Program-made: the position numbers and the translations under genes
The notes under the pieces: model-generated
What the model saw: the letters and a program-made list of their open reading frames with translations, nothing else
Told to the model about the DNA's origin: nothing
Databases searched by the model: none
Shown here: piece after piece, positions 10,660-21,172 of the stretch
Numbering within the stretch: position 1 is the first letter of the stretch
Layout: every line of letters begins with the position of its first letter
Source of the DNA: Paramecium sonneborni
Lineage: Eukaryota > Ciliophora > Oligohymenophorea > Peniculida > Parameciidae
Direction of reading: 5' to 3'
Assembly (NCBI GenBank): GCA_905182985.1
Contig: CAJJDN010000019.1
Span: 722,751-749,214 of the forward strand
Length of the DNA: 26,464 nt

Positions 10660-11853
10660 TAAGCAGATATGAAGTAATTTAAGAAGAAATATTTTCTTGA
10701 ATGATAATTTTAAGAATAATCGAAATTAAATTTAATTTTATTTACAATTTCAATGTATTTACACTTTCATTTAAGGAATGATATAATTATCTTGATTTCT
10801 TATTTTACTCTCTGAATTGATAGTTCCATAACTTTAACATTTATAATCTAAACATTCTTCTTGATTACTTTAGACAACTAATTCATCCATTTCCTACTTG
10901 GTTATCAGTTTAATTTATCTAGAACTTAAGACATCAATTTTCTTGATAGAATCCTGTATACCCTCTATTTTTTATGTAAATTAAAGCGGATGTATTAAAA
11001 TTTGTCTTACATCTAAGTATTTATTTATTAATAATGATTATTAGTTAAAGTAATTTCTTGATTTTGAAGATATAAAAAGTTTAAAAATACAAATTTATTT
11101 TTTCTTATCTTCTTTCAACTAATTATCTTTTTATTGGGTTTAATCCTAATGCATGATTAAAAAATTGATCAAAAAAAGCCTATATAGAATCCACTATAAT
11201 GGAAATATGACAATATCTATCAAGGCTCTAATAATTGTAAATAAGCCTCCTATTTTGGCAATTACATCCATTAAGGTTTAATATGTAATAAAACTAACTT
11301 TTTTTTTAGCATCTAAATGAACTTCTATTCTAGCTAAAGTGTTCGGATCTTAAAAATAAAGAACACTATCAGTGACTGTTTTTTAATATTCAATACCTTC
11401 ATGATATTCTGTATTAGGAAAAAAATAGAATGGATTATATTCTAGAAAACTTTAAGAATATTGAAAATAAATCTTAATGTATTTACCTACATTATAATAA
11501 AGTGAAGTTAAGTCTATATTTTCAGTCTTCTAATATGGAGAATCTTCCGATTCTTTATTAAGTTAATGAAAAGAATAGGAATAATAAAGATTACTATTTG
11601 TTATATATTTATCAATTTCTTCTTGTGATGCACAATCTAAATTATATAATATATTACTCTAAATGTCTGTGCTATTTGAACATCTTTCTATTAATGCTCC
11701 TATTAAAGTAAAATTATCATAACGATTTGATCCTTAAATTCTTATTGTAGGATTTTCTTTAATATATTCTTCGCTCATACAATAAGTCATGTTTTCATAT
11801 ACAGAAGCTATATTTAATTTCTATATTATTGAATAAAATATATTACTTTTGAT
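10660..11853. repeat. Contig-start overlap, copy 2 (1,194 bp)
   Basis: Second copy of 9465-10658. It continues into unique sequence at 11854 with the gene frame intact. Confidence 0.85.
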
Positions 11854-12292
11854 GCTTCTCTAATTCTTTCACCACAAATAGATCCTGGTATAATTACACA
11901 TTCTGTTTGATTTAATGATTTATTGCATATATAAAAACCAATTTTAAAAATCCTATTGTATTCATTTGGAATAGGTTGACCTAAAATATCAAGCAATCCT
12001 GCTGAAAATATTAGTTCAGTGGAATTAAAGCTGAAACCCTAAATTATTAGAATTGGTAAATAATTACTTCATTATTTTATATAACAGCATCTTGAGAGTT
12101 CATAATTGCATTTTTACCTTTGTTCATTTCAATAATAAATAAACTACTTGAATAGATAAGAATGCTAAATAATAAGAAAGTCATAAATGCTCCAATCTAA
12201 GTTTAAAAAACAGATTAGCCTTAAGCTTTCAGTCGAATTTATTGACCAAAAATGTCGAACTTTCGAAAATTATTAGAAATCTTCATCATCAT
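10750..12292 (-). CDS. Two-transmembrane ciliate protein with large Cys-containing loop
   Basis: Three exons (12292-12068, 12038-11847, 11820-10750) encode 495 aa. Introns are 29 nt (12039-12067) and 26 nt (11821-11846), both GTA...TAG on the minus strand. A short basic N-terminus (KFDIFGQQIRLKAQG) leads into TM1 at about 33-54. The loop of about 55-329 has at least six cysteines and several N-glycosylation sequons (NST, NQT, NMT, NFT) and should lie outside the cytosol. Just before TM2 (about 330-360) is the stretch ITYQTLMDVIAKIGG, of a type I associate with uncharacterised ciliate membrane proteins. The 135-residue tail is charged and cytosolic by this topology. No enzymatic motif is seen and the function is unknown. 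The run of seven T/A at 11171-11177 is in frame. Start: the first of three consecutive ATGs. Confidence 0.82.
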
Positions 12293-12960
12293 TCTGTTAG
12301 GAGTAAATGGATTAATTATTTTATTATTAATTTACTTCTATATTTTGCAAATATGTGAAAATTAAATTCATTCATTCATCTGACTATTGTAAATGATTGT
12401 ATATTAATTATTTTAAACTAAAAAGTTTTATTTGAGGTCAAATTTAAATTTTAGAATTATGCCATGCTTTAATATATTTTAATGATAATTATACAAACTT
12501 CAATATTGATATCATAATTTTTAATCATCTTAAATATGTTTACATAAATAAATATAAATTTAACATATCTCATAAAAGAATTGACTAACAATTAATTGTA
12601 TGTAACAAAAATGATTTCTGTAACAAGTTATGCCATGTGCTTAGTTTAATTTATTAAAAAAGCCTTAGTATAAAATATAATGATAGTTCCCTTTTCCAAA
12701 ATTAATTAATAATTAAATATATAAATTATTTATTTATGGAATATAAATTCTTAAATTCTCTTTAATGTTTATAGTAAATTAGAATTTTTGAATTAAATTG
12801 CTTATACTGTTACTAAAGATCTATAATATATAAATAAGTTACATTTGAGATAACAATAAAATTAATTATTATTTTCCTTAACTCTCTCAAATAATTAATT
12901 AAATATTCTTATAAATACGTAATTTTTTATATTTTTAATACAAATATAAAAGAAATTTAT
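12293..12960. other. Intergenic, no gene seen
   Basis: An AT-rich stretch of 668 bp between two minus-strand genes. Both strands were read with TGA as the only stop, and nothing coding-like or structured was recognised. It presumably contains the promoter of the two-transmembrane gene. Confidence 0.45.
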
Positions 12961-13485
12961 TCATTTTAAGGGAATTTTTGTAATCTATTTGCCTATTTGA
13001 ATATCAATTTTGGTAATCTTAAGCAAAATTTTATTTTGAAGTTTTAAATGATTTTTTATTGTACAATGAGGATTTATGTCAATTCTTTAATATTATTTAT
13101 CAAAAATTATTATAGATTCTGCTATAATATTAATAAGTTACTTAATTTTTTCTTTATTCATATCAACTTCTAAGACTATATATTCTTTTTGAGTTATTTC
13201 ATTTTTATAAATTTTGCTTTCAGATTTCAAAGTACAAGTAAAGGATTAAAATACCTCAAGATCATTTTTTATTGAATCAATAAAATCTTTTATTTAATGG
13301 TAGTTTAATTGAAAATTAAGACTTAAGCTTATGTGATATTCTTGAACTGATTTTAAAAAAGGAAATTATGAAGTGACATCAATTTTGCAAAATGATGGGT
13401 AAAATCCACTCATATGGGTTCTATTTATAATTTTTACAGCTTTGTTGCTTTCATCATCATCTGAATAATCAACCAATTTAGACAT
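12961..13485 (-). CDS. USB1: USB1-like U6 snRNA 3' phosphodiesterase
   Basis: A 174-aa intronless member of the 2H phosphoesterase superfamily. USB1 trims the oligo(U) end of U6 snRNA and leaves a protected 3' end, acting in the nucleus. The first catalytic motif is H51-I-S53 in VQEYHISLSL, after an FPFLKS stretch. The second is H140-C-T142 in INPHCTIKNH. Between them lies the family pattern: a long helix (IKDFIDSIKNDLEVF), a strand region with KEYIVLEVD, and a second helix ending in FDKQY. The N-terminus starts LVDYSDDDE, as acidic openings often do in this family. It is shorter than animal USB1 because the N-terminal extension is small. The second motif uses Thr where Ser is common, which the superfamily allows. 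The start at 13485 is the only Met before the acidic opening. Confidence 0.78.
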
Positions 13486-13713
13486 TTTCTGAATAATTAT
13501 TATTTAATTCAATAAAATTTTTATAGTATATTTATAAAATAAATAAGTTTTCTTGTTATGCCTCGCTATAATATTGTTAATTGCTTGCTAGTTTATATTA
13601 ATTTAATAAAAATATAAAAAAAATAAAAAGCCTTTAAAAATAAAATTCTAATTATACAATTATTGATACTCTTTAAACATACATTTTAAAATATAATTAA
13701 ATTTTCACAAAAA

Positions 13714-14245
13714 TCATTTAACTTGATTATTCCTTAATTCATAATTAAAAATTGGTTTTATCTCATTTATTAATTTTTAATATTAAAGTTCGATAAGTTG
13801 AATAATTAAAGGAGCAAAAGTTTGCTCTAAAAAAATAATTGTGGAATTAAACATATTTTATATTCTATGATTAAAATTTGAAACTTTAATTTAATAAGCT
13901 TTAAGGCAGTTGTACAAATCTGTTATTATATCTGCTAATATTAATGGCAATTAATTTATAGGAAATATAAAATTTTATTAGAAATGATATTTTTATTTTA
14001 ATCTAGCTTCAATTATAATTTTAACTTACCCAACAAAATAAATAAACTTACAAGATTAAAATTTTGATTTTGTTATTCTTCCAGCATTAATTAAATTTAT
14101 GAGTTTAACAGGAAAATAATCTATTGGTTTTTAATTAGCCCCAATTGATAATCAAATATATATAATATTCAATAGAATAAAGCATTCTTTTTATTAACGA
14201 ATTGCATTATTTTGCCCTTTAATAAAGCAGAAAGTAAGTAATCAT
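13714..14245 (-). pseudogene. Possible decayed gene with one frame change
   Basis: From ATG 14245 a minus frame reads MITYFLLYQRAKQ and on to about 14140. The coding-like signal then moves to another frame, open to TGA at 13714, with stretches such as INLINAGRITKSKFQSC, LPLILADIITDLYNCL and FLEQTFAPLIIQLIEL. The total length (532 bp) is one base over a multiple of three, so a single indel would join them. No GTA...TAG intron is available at the break. The helical, hydrophobic character suggests a membrane-associated protein, but I do not recognise it. It could be a sequencing error in a real gene of about 177 aa. Confidence 0.35.
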
Positions 14246-14372
14246 AAATTCAAAAACACTGATAATATTAGACTTATGAAAAGTAATATTGAATATAAAT
14301 TCAATATAATTTAAAGATTTTATATTTAAATATTATATGCTATTTTAAAATTACTTATTCTGTAAAATCAAC

Positions 14373-15425
14373 TCATATATTTTCAGAATATTTTCTAACT
14401 TAAAATGTTCGTGAGTATGCATCCCAAAAAATCAAAAATTCTCCGTCATCACTCAATGTTCCGAATATATTTCCTTCAGTTTAACTGTTAAAATCAATAT
14501 TAAATGATTATTCACAATCTAAAAGTTAAGTGGAATAATGAGATGGTATTAATCTTAAACAATTAACATAGTAGCCATTCTTAATTATTAATAAGTTTTT
14601 TTATTTATTATATTAAGATGGAAAGTAACACATACATGCTTATTCACTACCTTGTATTGGTATATTTTAAATATTTATATATTCTTCTTAATTATTTGAA
14701 TTTACATTAAGTTTATATACTCTAAGATGATTTGAAGAGTATGAAAGAAAAACAAAGGTGTGATAATCTATAAATTTTAATCTATATCCTCTTCTATTCA
14801 TCTATATAATCTGTTTGACTTACCATTTTTAATTTTATTATCTATCAATTATTAAGATTTTGCAATCTTAACTACAAGAAATTAATTAACTTGCATCTTC
14901 ATTAAGTGAACATTCATAAATAGAATTAGTGTGTTCATTAATTGTTTAATAACATAACCATTAAGAGCTATTAGATATTAAAGAGGACCAAAATCTAATA
15001 GTACCATCACCTGATGCACTAATAAAAAGATTTTCATCTATTTATGATATGATAACACAATTAATAGCTCTAGAATGTACATTTAATTTCATCATAAATT
15101 TAGAAACAGGCATAAGGATTGAAAACCAAATAATAATTGAAGCATCTTAAGAACCAGAAACAAAGTTGGGTCTCTTTTTAAAAAAATTAAGAGTTGTTAT
15201 CCAACCTTAATGTTTTTATATTTCTTTAAGTTATTTCATTTTTCCTTTATTGAAATAGTGTATTTTAATGTTTTTATATGCCGAAGTAGTTAATAGATTG
15301 TTATTATCATTAATAGCAATTGCATAACAAAATTACTATTAATGTACTACTTATTCCTAAAATAGCTCAAATTTAAAAGGCTTATTATTTATTTAAAATG
15401 ATCCACAGCTTTCTTTATTTTACAT
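14373..15425 (-). CDS. WD40-type repeat protein (array member 2, short form)
   Basis: 350 aa, intronless, starting MQNKESCGSF. It is built of WD-like blades: SAYKNIKIHYF, then NFVSGSQDASIIIW, then LFISASGDGTIRFW, then LISCSQDCKILII, and it closes with LSDDGEFLIFWDAYSR. The repeat order and the closing blade (FQVRKYSENI) match the C-terminal part of the gene at 15616-17760 (closing with MQVRIYKE), so the two are paralogues. It lacks the N-terminal Cys/His and coiled-coil region of that gene, and the frame upstream offers no equivalent. WD40 propellers are docking platforms for protein complexes; no specific partner can be inferred. The gene is 190 bp downstream of its larger paralogue, same strand. 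Confidence 0.72.
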
Positions 15426-15615
15426 CCTTAAAATTAATTATCATTAATTATTAATGGCCTTTCGTAATTTAATGTTATTTATAGAAGAATCTAGAATATT
15501 CTATATGATTTAATATATATAATAAAGAATATTATTAAAATTTTAATATCATTATTTAAAGAAATTTATTTATAGATAACAAGAAAATCTCATAGATAAT
15601 TATTTTAATTAAAAT

Positions 15616-17760
15616 TCATTCTTTATATATCCTAACCTACATTTCTTAAGTTTTTGCATTCCATGTTACTAAATATTCCCCATCATCAGTAACAGCTCCA
15701 TAAAAAAAATATGTTTAAAAATCTATTGATTATTCTGTAATAATTTCTCCATTATTTCTTAGTTTAATTATATTTAAATTTTATCCATTCTTATTTATTA
15801 ATAATTATTTTGTTTTAATAAATTATTTTGGAAATAACCAATCACAACCATTTCCACTTTAAACATATATATTTTTGGCTTAATAAAATAGTTTATTTTA
15901 TAAATTTAATTCGTAAATTTACATCTCTTATGTTTTCATTTACTAAACTGTAAAAATATAATCATTAAGAAAACATATTCTTTATCCACATTATTAAATT
16001 ACTTAAATTAAAATCCAAGTATTATTGTTTTCACTCTAATAAACTAAAATACGATCATCTTAAGCCGCACAAGAAATTAATTAATTTTAACTTTAATTTA
16101 AACTTAAACTTCTTATTCTTCCATTATGATTTAATAATGTTTAAGAATGTTTCCAATTATTTTATTTTATCCAAAATTTTATAGATTTATCATCACTTCC
16201 ACTAATAATTAGATTGTCATTATTATTTATAATTAAGCAAACAATCCAATCTGAATGAGCATTTAATATTCTTTATACTTCCAAAATGACATTATTTTTC
16301 ATCATCCATATAATTATTGTCATGTCTTTACTCCCAGAAACAAACCCATTAGATTATTTCATAAAACTTAGACAAGTAATCATATTTCGATGCTAATTTA
16401 ACTATTATACAAGTTTAATTAATCCTAATTTAAATTCATAAACATTTATTAAACCATTAAAATATCCAGCTATCATTATTGTTGAGTCTTAATTAAATGC
16501 TAGAGCTTTGCATTCATCTTCTTTGAAAGTATTTATTACTATATATTATTTTCCAGAATGTTAAGACTTACCTTCTATTAATTATGTTGATTTACTATCT
16601 GAATATTTAGAAATATTCTTTTAGTTATTAGTATTTTAAAATTAATAGGAATATTTAATTTAATCAGTAATTTATATTTGATGTTAACAAAATTATCGAA
16701 TTTATGTCTAATTTGCTTCTATTTCTGCTTAGATTGTATCTTCAAAGACTAGCTGATTATTTTAATCATTTAAAATTTTTGAAATGAATGATACGTCTTC
16801 AGTAGTCATCTCAATCCAATCTTTTTTTATTAAATTAAATGTTTTTTTCCTAATTCTATCTATTTTTTCCTCATTAGGGTCAAATAATTAATTAAGCTAA
16901 TTTATTATTTAAATAAATGCTATTTTATGTTATTTTAATAATTCTAAAGAAGATTGAACTTTTTAATGAAATCCAACATAATTTTAGGTATTATTTTAAA
17001 ATTAATCCCAACATTATTTTAACTCACATAGACTTCTTTTCTATATAACATTTTCAAAATCACATTTCATACAACCTATATTATATTAATTCTTTTAATT
17101 CTTATAAATAAAATCAAGTTAGAGCTAATGAATATTACAATTTTAATTTCTTATAAATTATGTATCTTATTAGTTTTTAAAAAAATCTTTGATTAATTCG
17201 AGTGAATTAATAGTATTTCCCAATTTTATTTACTTTAAAAATTTTTACTATTCTTCTAAAAATGAGAAGTTTGATACAAGCGTTAAAGAATAAGATAATG
17301 ATTCTTTTATTTATTGATAATCAATTAATTTTTCAAAATTTTAATCCATATCACTATTTTCATAGATAATTTTGCAAAGCATATCTTTAATTTTTAATTC
17401 TAATGACTCTTCTGTTGAAATAATAATTTAAACATGGTCATTGATTTTTTATACATTTTATTCAATATATTAGGATAATTTTGATTAAAATTATTATAAT
17501 TGTTACTTTAATTTTAGGAGAACTTCTAAATTTTATTTATTTAGTAATTTTCTATCTTCCATTATTAATTTTTGATTTTTTTATATGAAAGCTTCAGCAT
17601 CTTTAATCGATAATAAGTTATTTAAGTTTTTTATTTTTTCAATACATTTCAAGCAATAAAATATTCTTTTGTTTTCTTTCATTTCCATATCTAGATAAAT
17701 TGCTTTTTCATTATGTTAAACACAAGAATTAAATTGATTTAAAGGCTTGTAAAGATTCAT
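15616..17760 (-). CDS. Cys/His finger-coiled coil-WD40 protein (array member 1)
   Basis: 714 aa, intronless under the ciliate code. The N-terminus has a B-box-like metal-binding spacing: C13, H16, then YCLKC (C36, C39). A second Cys pair, GCMKC, lies in the middle third. Residues about 60-390 are Leu/Gln/Lys-rich and likely coiled coil. Residues about 405-714 form a WD40 propeller with blades such as MIAGYFNGLINVYEF, GFVSGSKDMTIIIW, LIISGSDDKSIKFW, LISCAAQDDRILVY and VTDDGEYLVTWNAKTQ. The blade DDKSIKFW is followed by a clear HNGRIRSLSL. Such proteins act as scaffolds; the substrate or partner is unknown. It is the complete member of a three-gene tandem array. Start: the first Met of the open frame, just before the Cys/His motif. 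Confidence 0.8.
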
Positions 17761-18710
17761 GCTGCAAAAAGAAATTTAAATTATTTTTAATTGTTTAAAT
17801 CAAAAATATTTTTTCTAAAAAAACTTAATTGAAAAGGTTAAATAGTAATATATTTTTATAAAAAATTAGATTAATTAGCATCTTTAAACATTATTGAAAT
17901 ACTCAAATATTTATGAAATTAGATTCTAGAATAATGTTGTTAATTAAACTTGTAAGATATATTATAATTTATATTTAAAAATAGTCATAATTTAAAAAGT
18001 AAATTCAAATTGAAATGATAAAAAATCAAACATGTTTCACAATTAGTTTGATTTTTTATTTATCTAAAAGATTTGGATAAATATTTTATAAAAACAATAA
18101 GATCTAAGTTTTAACTGAATTGTAAAGAGAGCTAGAACTTCAAAATTAATTTTAAAATTTTGCAATAACATTTAAAGATTGAGTTTGGATAAGTTGAAAG
18201 AAAATTTAAACCTTTATTATAGATTTAATTTAAAATTAATTAGCTAAATAAAATAACTTATTATGATCCGAATCTTATTTATTTTAATGTAAATTTTTGA
18301 TTTCTAAGCTTTTATAAAAAATCTTTACATAAAAACTTAATATTAATAAATTTTGATAAATAATTATTTTCAATATGAAATGATCTTTTTGAAATAATTA
18401 GAACTAAAAAACTTATACAATTTAGAAATATTTTTAAGTTAATTACTTAACAATGAGCGTTTAATCTTAATAGTTTAATTCTTTGACTATTTTTATTAAT
18501 AAGTTAAAGACTGTTCATAGCCATATTACAATGAATTTATTTTGTAGATTTACTTTATTTGAATAATTTTTAGCATTTATAAAGAACCTACATATTAACT
18601 TATTAATGATTGTAATTGAGAAATAAATGACATCATTTACATAGTAAAATTGTTAATAGAATTTTAAAATTAAAATGAAAATAATTTTTTTATGATTGAT
18701 AAATTTCAAA
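17761..18710. other. Intergenic, no gene seen
   Basis: 950 bp between two WD40-type genes on the minus strand, very AT-rich. I found no convincing frame. A perfect inverted repeat lies at 18018-18059. The sequence presumably contains the promoter of array member 1. Confidence 0.45.
18018..18059. repeat. 14-bp perfect inverted repeat with 14-nt loop
   Basis: The left arm 18018-18031 (ATAAAAAATCAAAC) is the exact reverse complement of the right arm 18046-18059 (GTTTGATTTTTTAT). It could form a hairpin in RNA or DNA. In AT-rich DNA this may be chance, though the C/G positions in the arms also match. Confidence 0.5.
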
Positions 18711-19706
18711 TCAAAAATATTATCTAATCTATAATTTATGAAAATCCTTATTTGCCACAAACAAATAATTTGCATCATCAGTTAATAAAACTTTAAAATT
18801 TGAATTACCTAAATCTTTATAATCTTAAAATATAACACTGCCATCTTCATTTAATCTAATACAATTCACATACTATCCTAATTTAGTTATCAGTAATAAT
18901 TTAGATCTCAAAAATTGTTACTTAGATAAACAATCAAGGCCAGAAGAACTTGCTTACAATTTTATTTCTGAAGTATATGAAAATATTTTTTCATTATCTT
19001 TTTTACTATAAACTATCATAATATCTTTTTATTTTGGTTAAATGAAAAATAATACATTACTAATAAATGAAATTCTTCCTCCTTCAATCATTTTATTGCT
19101 TATTTTCTATATCACTTACCATAATTTATTATTTTTTGATTTCTCTATTACTAATATAAAATCATCAAATCCATATGAAATTAATTAATTTCCTTATTCA
19201 TTTAAGCTAAAACCTAGAAGAAGATCTCGATGTTTATCTATAGTTTAGAAACATTTCCAATTATTTTTTTAATTCCAAAATTTGATTGTTGAATTAACGC
19301 TGCTAGTGATAATTTCATTTTCTTGAATACTCATTGCAATACATGATAAACAAGCAAAATGGCCTTTGAATTTTTAGATATATCGAGTTTATTTCATATC
19401 ATTCAATTAAAAAACTTTTAAATAACCTTCTGAATCTCCACTAATCATCAAATTTGATATTTTCATCAAATATATATTAGAAAAATGCTCTCTATTGTTA
19501 AGATAAATTCCTATCAATTAAAGAGAGTTTTTAACAAATTTGAAAATTTTTATTTTTTTACCTATCCCAACAAACAGAATCAAATTATGGGAATTAAAAT
19601 TTAGACTGCTTATCTCTTAATTTTTTAATTTATATTCATTTATTATCTTATACTTACTCTTTTCTAACTTTTTGTCTTAATTTTAAGTATAATCAAATGA
19701 ATTCAT
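18711..19706 (-). CDS. WD40-type repeat protein (array member 3, diverged)
   Basis: 331 aa, intronless, starting MNSFDYTQNQ. Blades are weaker than in the other two members but in the same order: ILFVGIGKKIKIFKF, NLMISGDSEGYLKVF, IITSSVNSTIKFW followed by NNWKCFQTIDKH, LISYGFDDFILVI, and a final LTDDANYLFVANKD. The KFW-NQKNNW segment corresponds to KFW-IKQNNW in member 1, which shows common origin. The closing Trp is lost (LFVANKD), so the propeller may be incomplete. The frame is intact, so it is called a gene, but it could be at an early stage of decay. No N-terminal finger is present. Confidence 0.68.
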
Positions 19707-20294
19707 TAAAAATAATTTAAAAAATATTATCAATTTATATTTTTTTAAATATTTATAATCATAATTTTTAAGAAAATATAGAGGATAAAATTAACATATG
19801 AGAATTTTTTTCAGTTCAGAAATCAATCAAAAATAAATTAAATCTATTTTATTTAATGTTATTTTTTTAATTAGATTTGACTATTAAAACTTTTTTTATT
19901 AAATTTAGCCAAAATTTTGAATTAATTAGTTTCAATATTTAATTGAAAACTTTATCAAATTTTAAATTCTGTTTCTATTATTCAATATTTTTATTTATTA
20001 TTATCCTTATAAAAAATTATGAATTTTAAGAAGTTTGTAAGTATGGTCTTAATATTGATAAGCTTTAAAAGCTGTTTAAAAAAGGAATAAATTAAAAAGG
20101 CTCAAGTATAGCAAAAAACCATAATTGAGTTGGATAATTATATGAATACTATAGTTTAGCTATTCTACTGCAATCAGTGTATTTATTATTAGAGTTTCAT
20201 CATTTATTTTTGATCTAGAATATTCTAATATGAAAAGTGAATTATTTAATGAATTTATTATGTTAATTTGATTAATAAATAAATTATTTATAAA
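19707..20294. other. Divergent intergenic region
   Basis: 588 bp between the minus-strand WD40-type gene and the plus-strand finger-coiled coil gene. AT-rich, with no coding frame recognised and no distinct promoter element. Confidence 0.45.
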
Positions 20295-21172
20295 ATGAAT
20301 TAATAGAAATAGTACACGTGCTAAGATATTTCTCATGAAAATGATGACATCTAAGGACATTGTTTAAATTTTGGATGCAAAGATTCAAAATCTTAGTTTT
20401 GTCTTTAATGCGCTGCTGATCCAATGAAACACACTAATTGTAAAAAAGACCTTAAAGGATTTGGTTAGATCTAAAATCTTATAACCAAATCCAAAGAAAA
20501 TCTTAACAATTTAGGAGATTAATTGAATAAATCCTTTGCTTAAGTTAAAACTAAATTTGAAGAATATTAAAAATAAATTGAAAAGATGAACAAATAATTA
20601 ATTAAGATATCTGAATATTTATCATAATAAGAATATCAATAAATAAAAGAAAACTTATAGTCAATTAAGGAATGGTATCAATATTTGAATAATTAGGATG
20701 AGATCACAAAGTAGAATTAAATTGGTATTTTTATATAATTTTTAAATTTATAAGAACTTAATTAATCAATGTTAAAAGAATGATAAAAGCATTTCATTCA
20801 GATTACTAATAATAATAATCATCCAAAGATTTAGATTTAAAATAAGATTTTGACATTCAACTTCATTCAGGTATTTGATCCAATAAATAATAAATAGGAA
20901 TAGAATTACTAAATAAATAGAAATGGCAATAAGCCTATGAGCTTTTATCTCAAAGTCTAAAGTAGTTGGAGAAGCAATAATCGTTTGCTACTTTCTTTTA
21001 ATGTACCTTATTAAATTGTTTATAAAGTTAAAAATCAAATAAAAACACTAAAATTGTGAATGTTTATTTGCTTGTACATACACTATTTTTGTTCTAGTCT
21101 TGTTCTGAAGGTTGGCAATAATGCAATTTTTTGCGTTAGTTTTGTTCTGCAAGTGTCTCAATGCGAAGCTGA
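20295..21172 (+). pseudogene. Cys/His finger-coiled coil gene with TPR-like tail, frameshifted
   Basis: From ATG 20295 the frame gives 162 aa to TGA 20781. The N-terminus has ordered metal ligands: C9, H15, then GHCLNFGC, FCLQC and HTNC, which resembles a B-box-like finger. A coiled coil follows (LGDQLNKSFAQVKTKF, YQKQIEKMNKQLIKISEYL). At about 20780 the signal shifts by one base into a frame reading MIKAFHSDYQQQQSS. A good 27-nt GTA...TAG intron (20871-20897) then leads to IELLNKQKWQQAYELLSQS, a TPR-like helix pair. Beyond about 21060 the similarity fades, and the frame stops at 21170-21172. One missing base at 20780 would restore the joint. It is either a pseudogene or a real gene with a sequencing error, truncated after one TPR-like unit. 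Confidence 0.6.
20871..20897 (+). other. 27-nt intron in finger-coiled coil gene
   Basis: It reads GTATTT...AAATAG and contains an in-frame TGA. Removal joins QLHSG to IELLNKQKW, so the splice signal survives despite the upstream frameshift. Confidence 0.65.

Noticed and set aside
11171..11177. Frameshift in the two-transmembrane gene at a homopolymer
   Set aside because: The run has seven bases, and with that count the frame continues without a break into the C-terminal tail.
12252..12383. Small plus-strand ORF with a hydrophobic helix (MSNFRKLLE...)
   Set aside because: It lies antisense to the N-terminal exon and upstream region of the two-transmembrane gene, whose frame is much better supported.
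20160..20360. Minus-strand ORF of 66 aa
   Set aside because: Antisense to the Cys/His finger start of the plus-strand gene at 20295; no own features.
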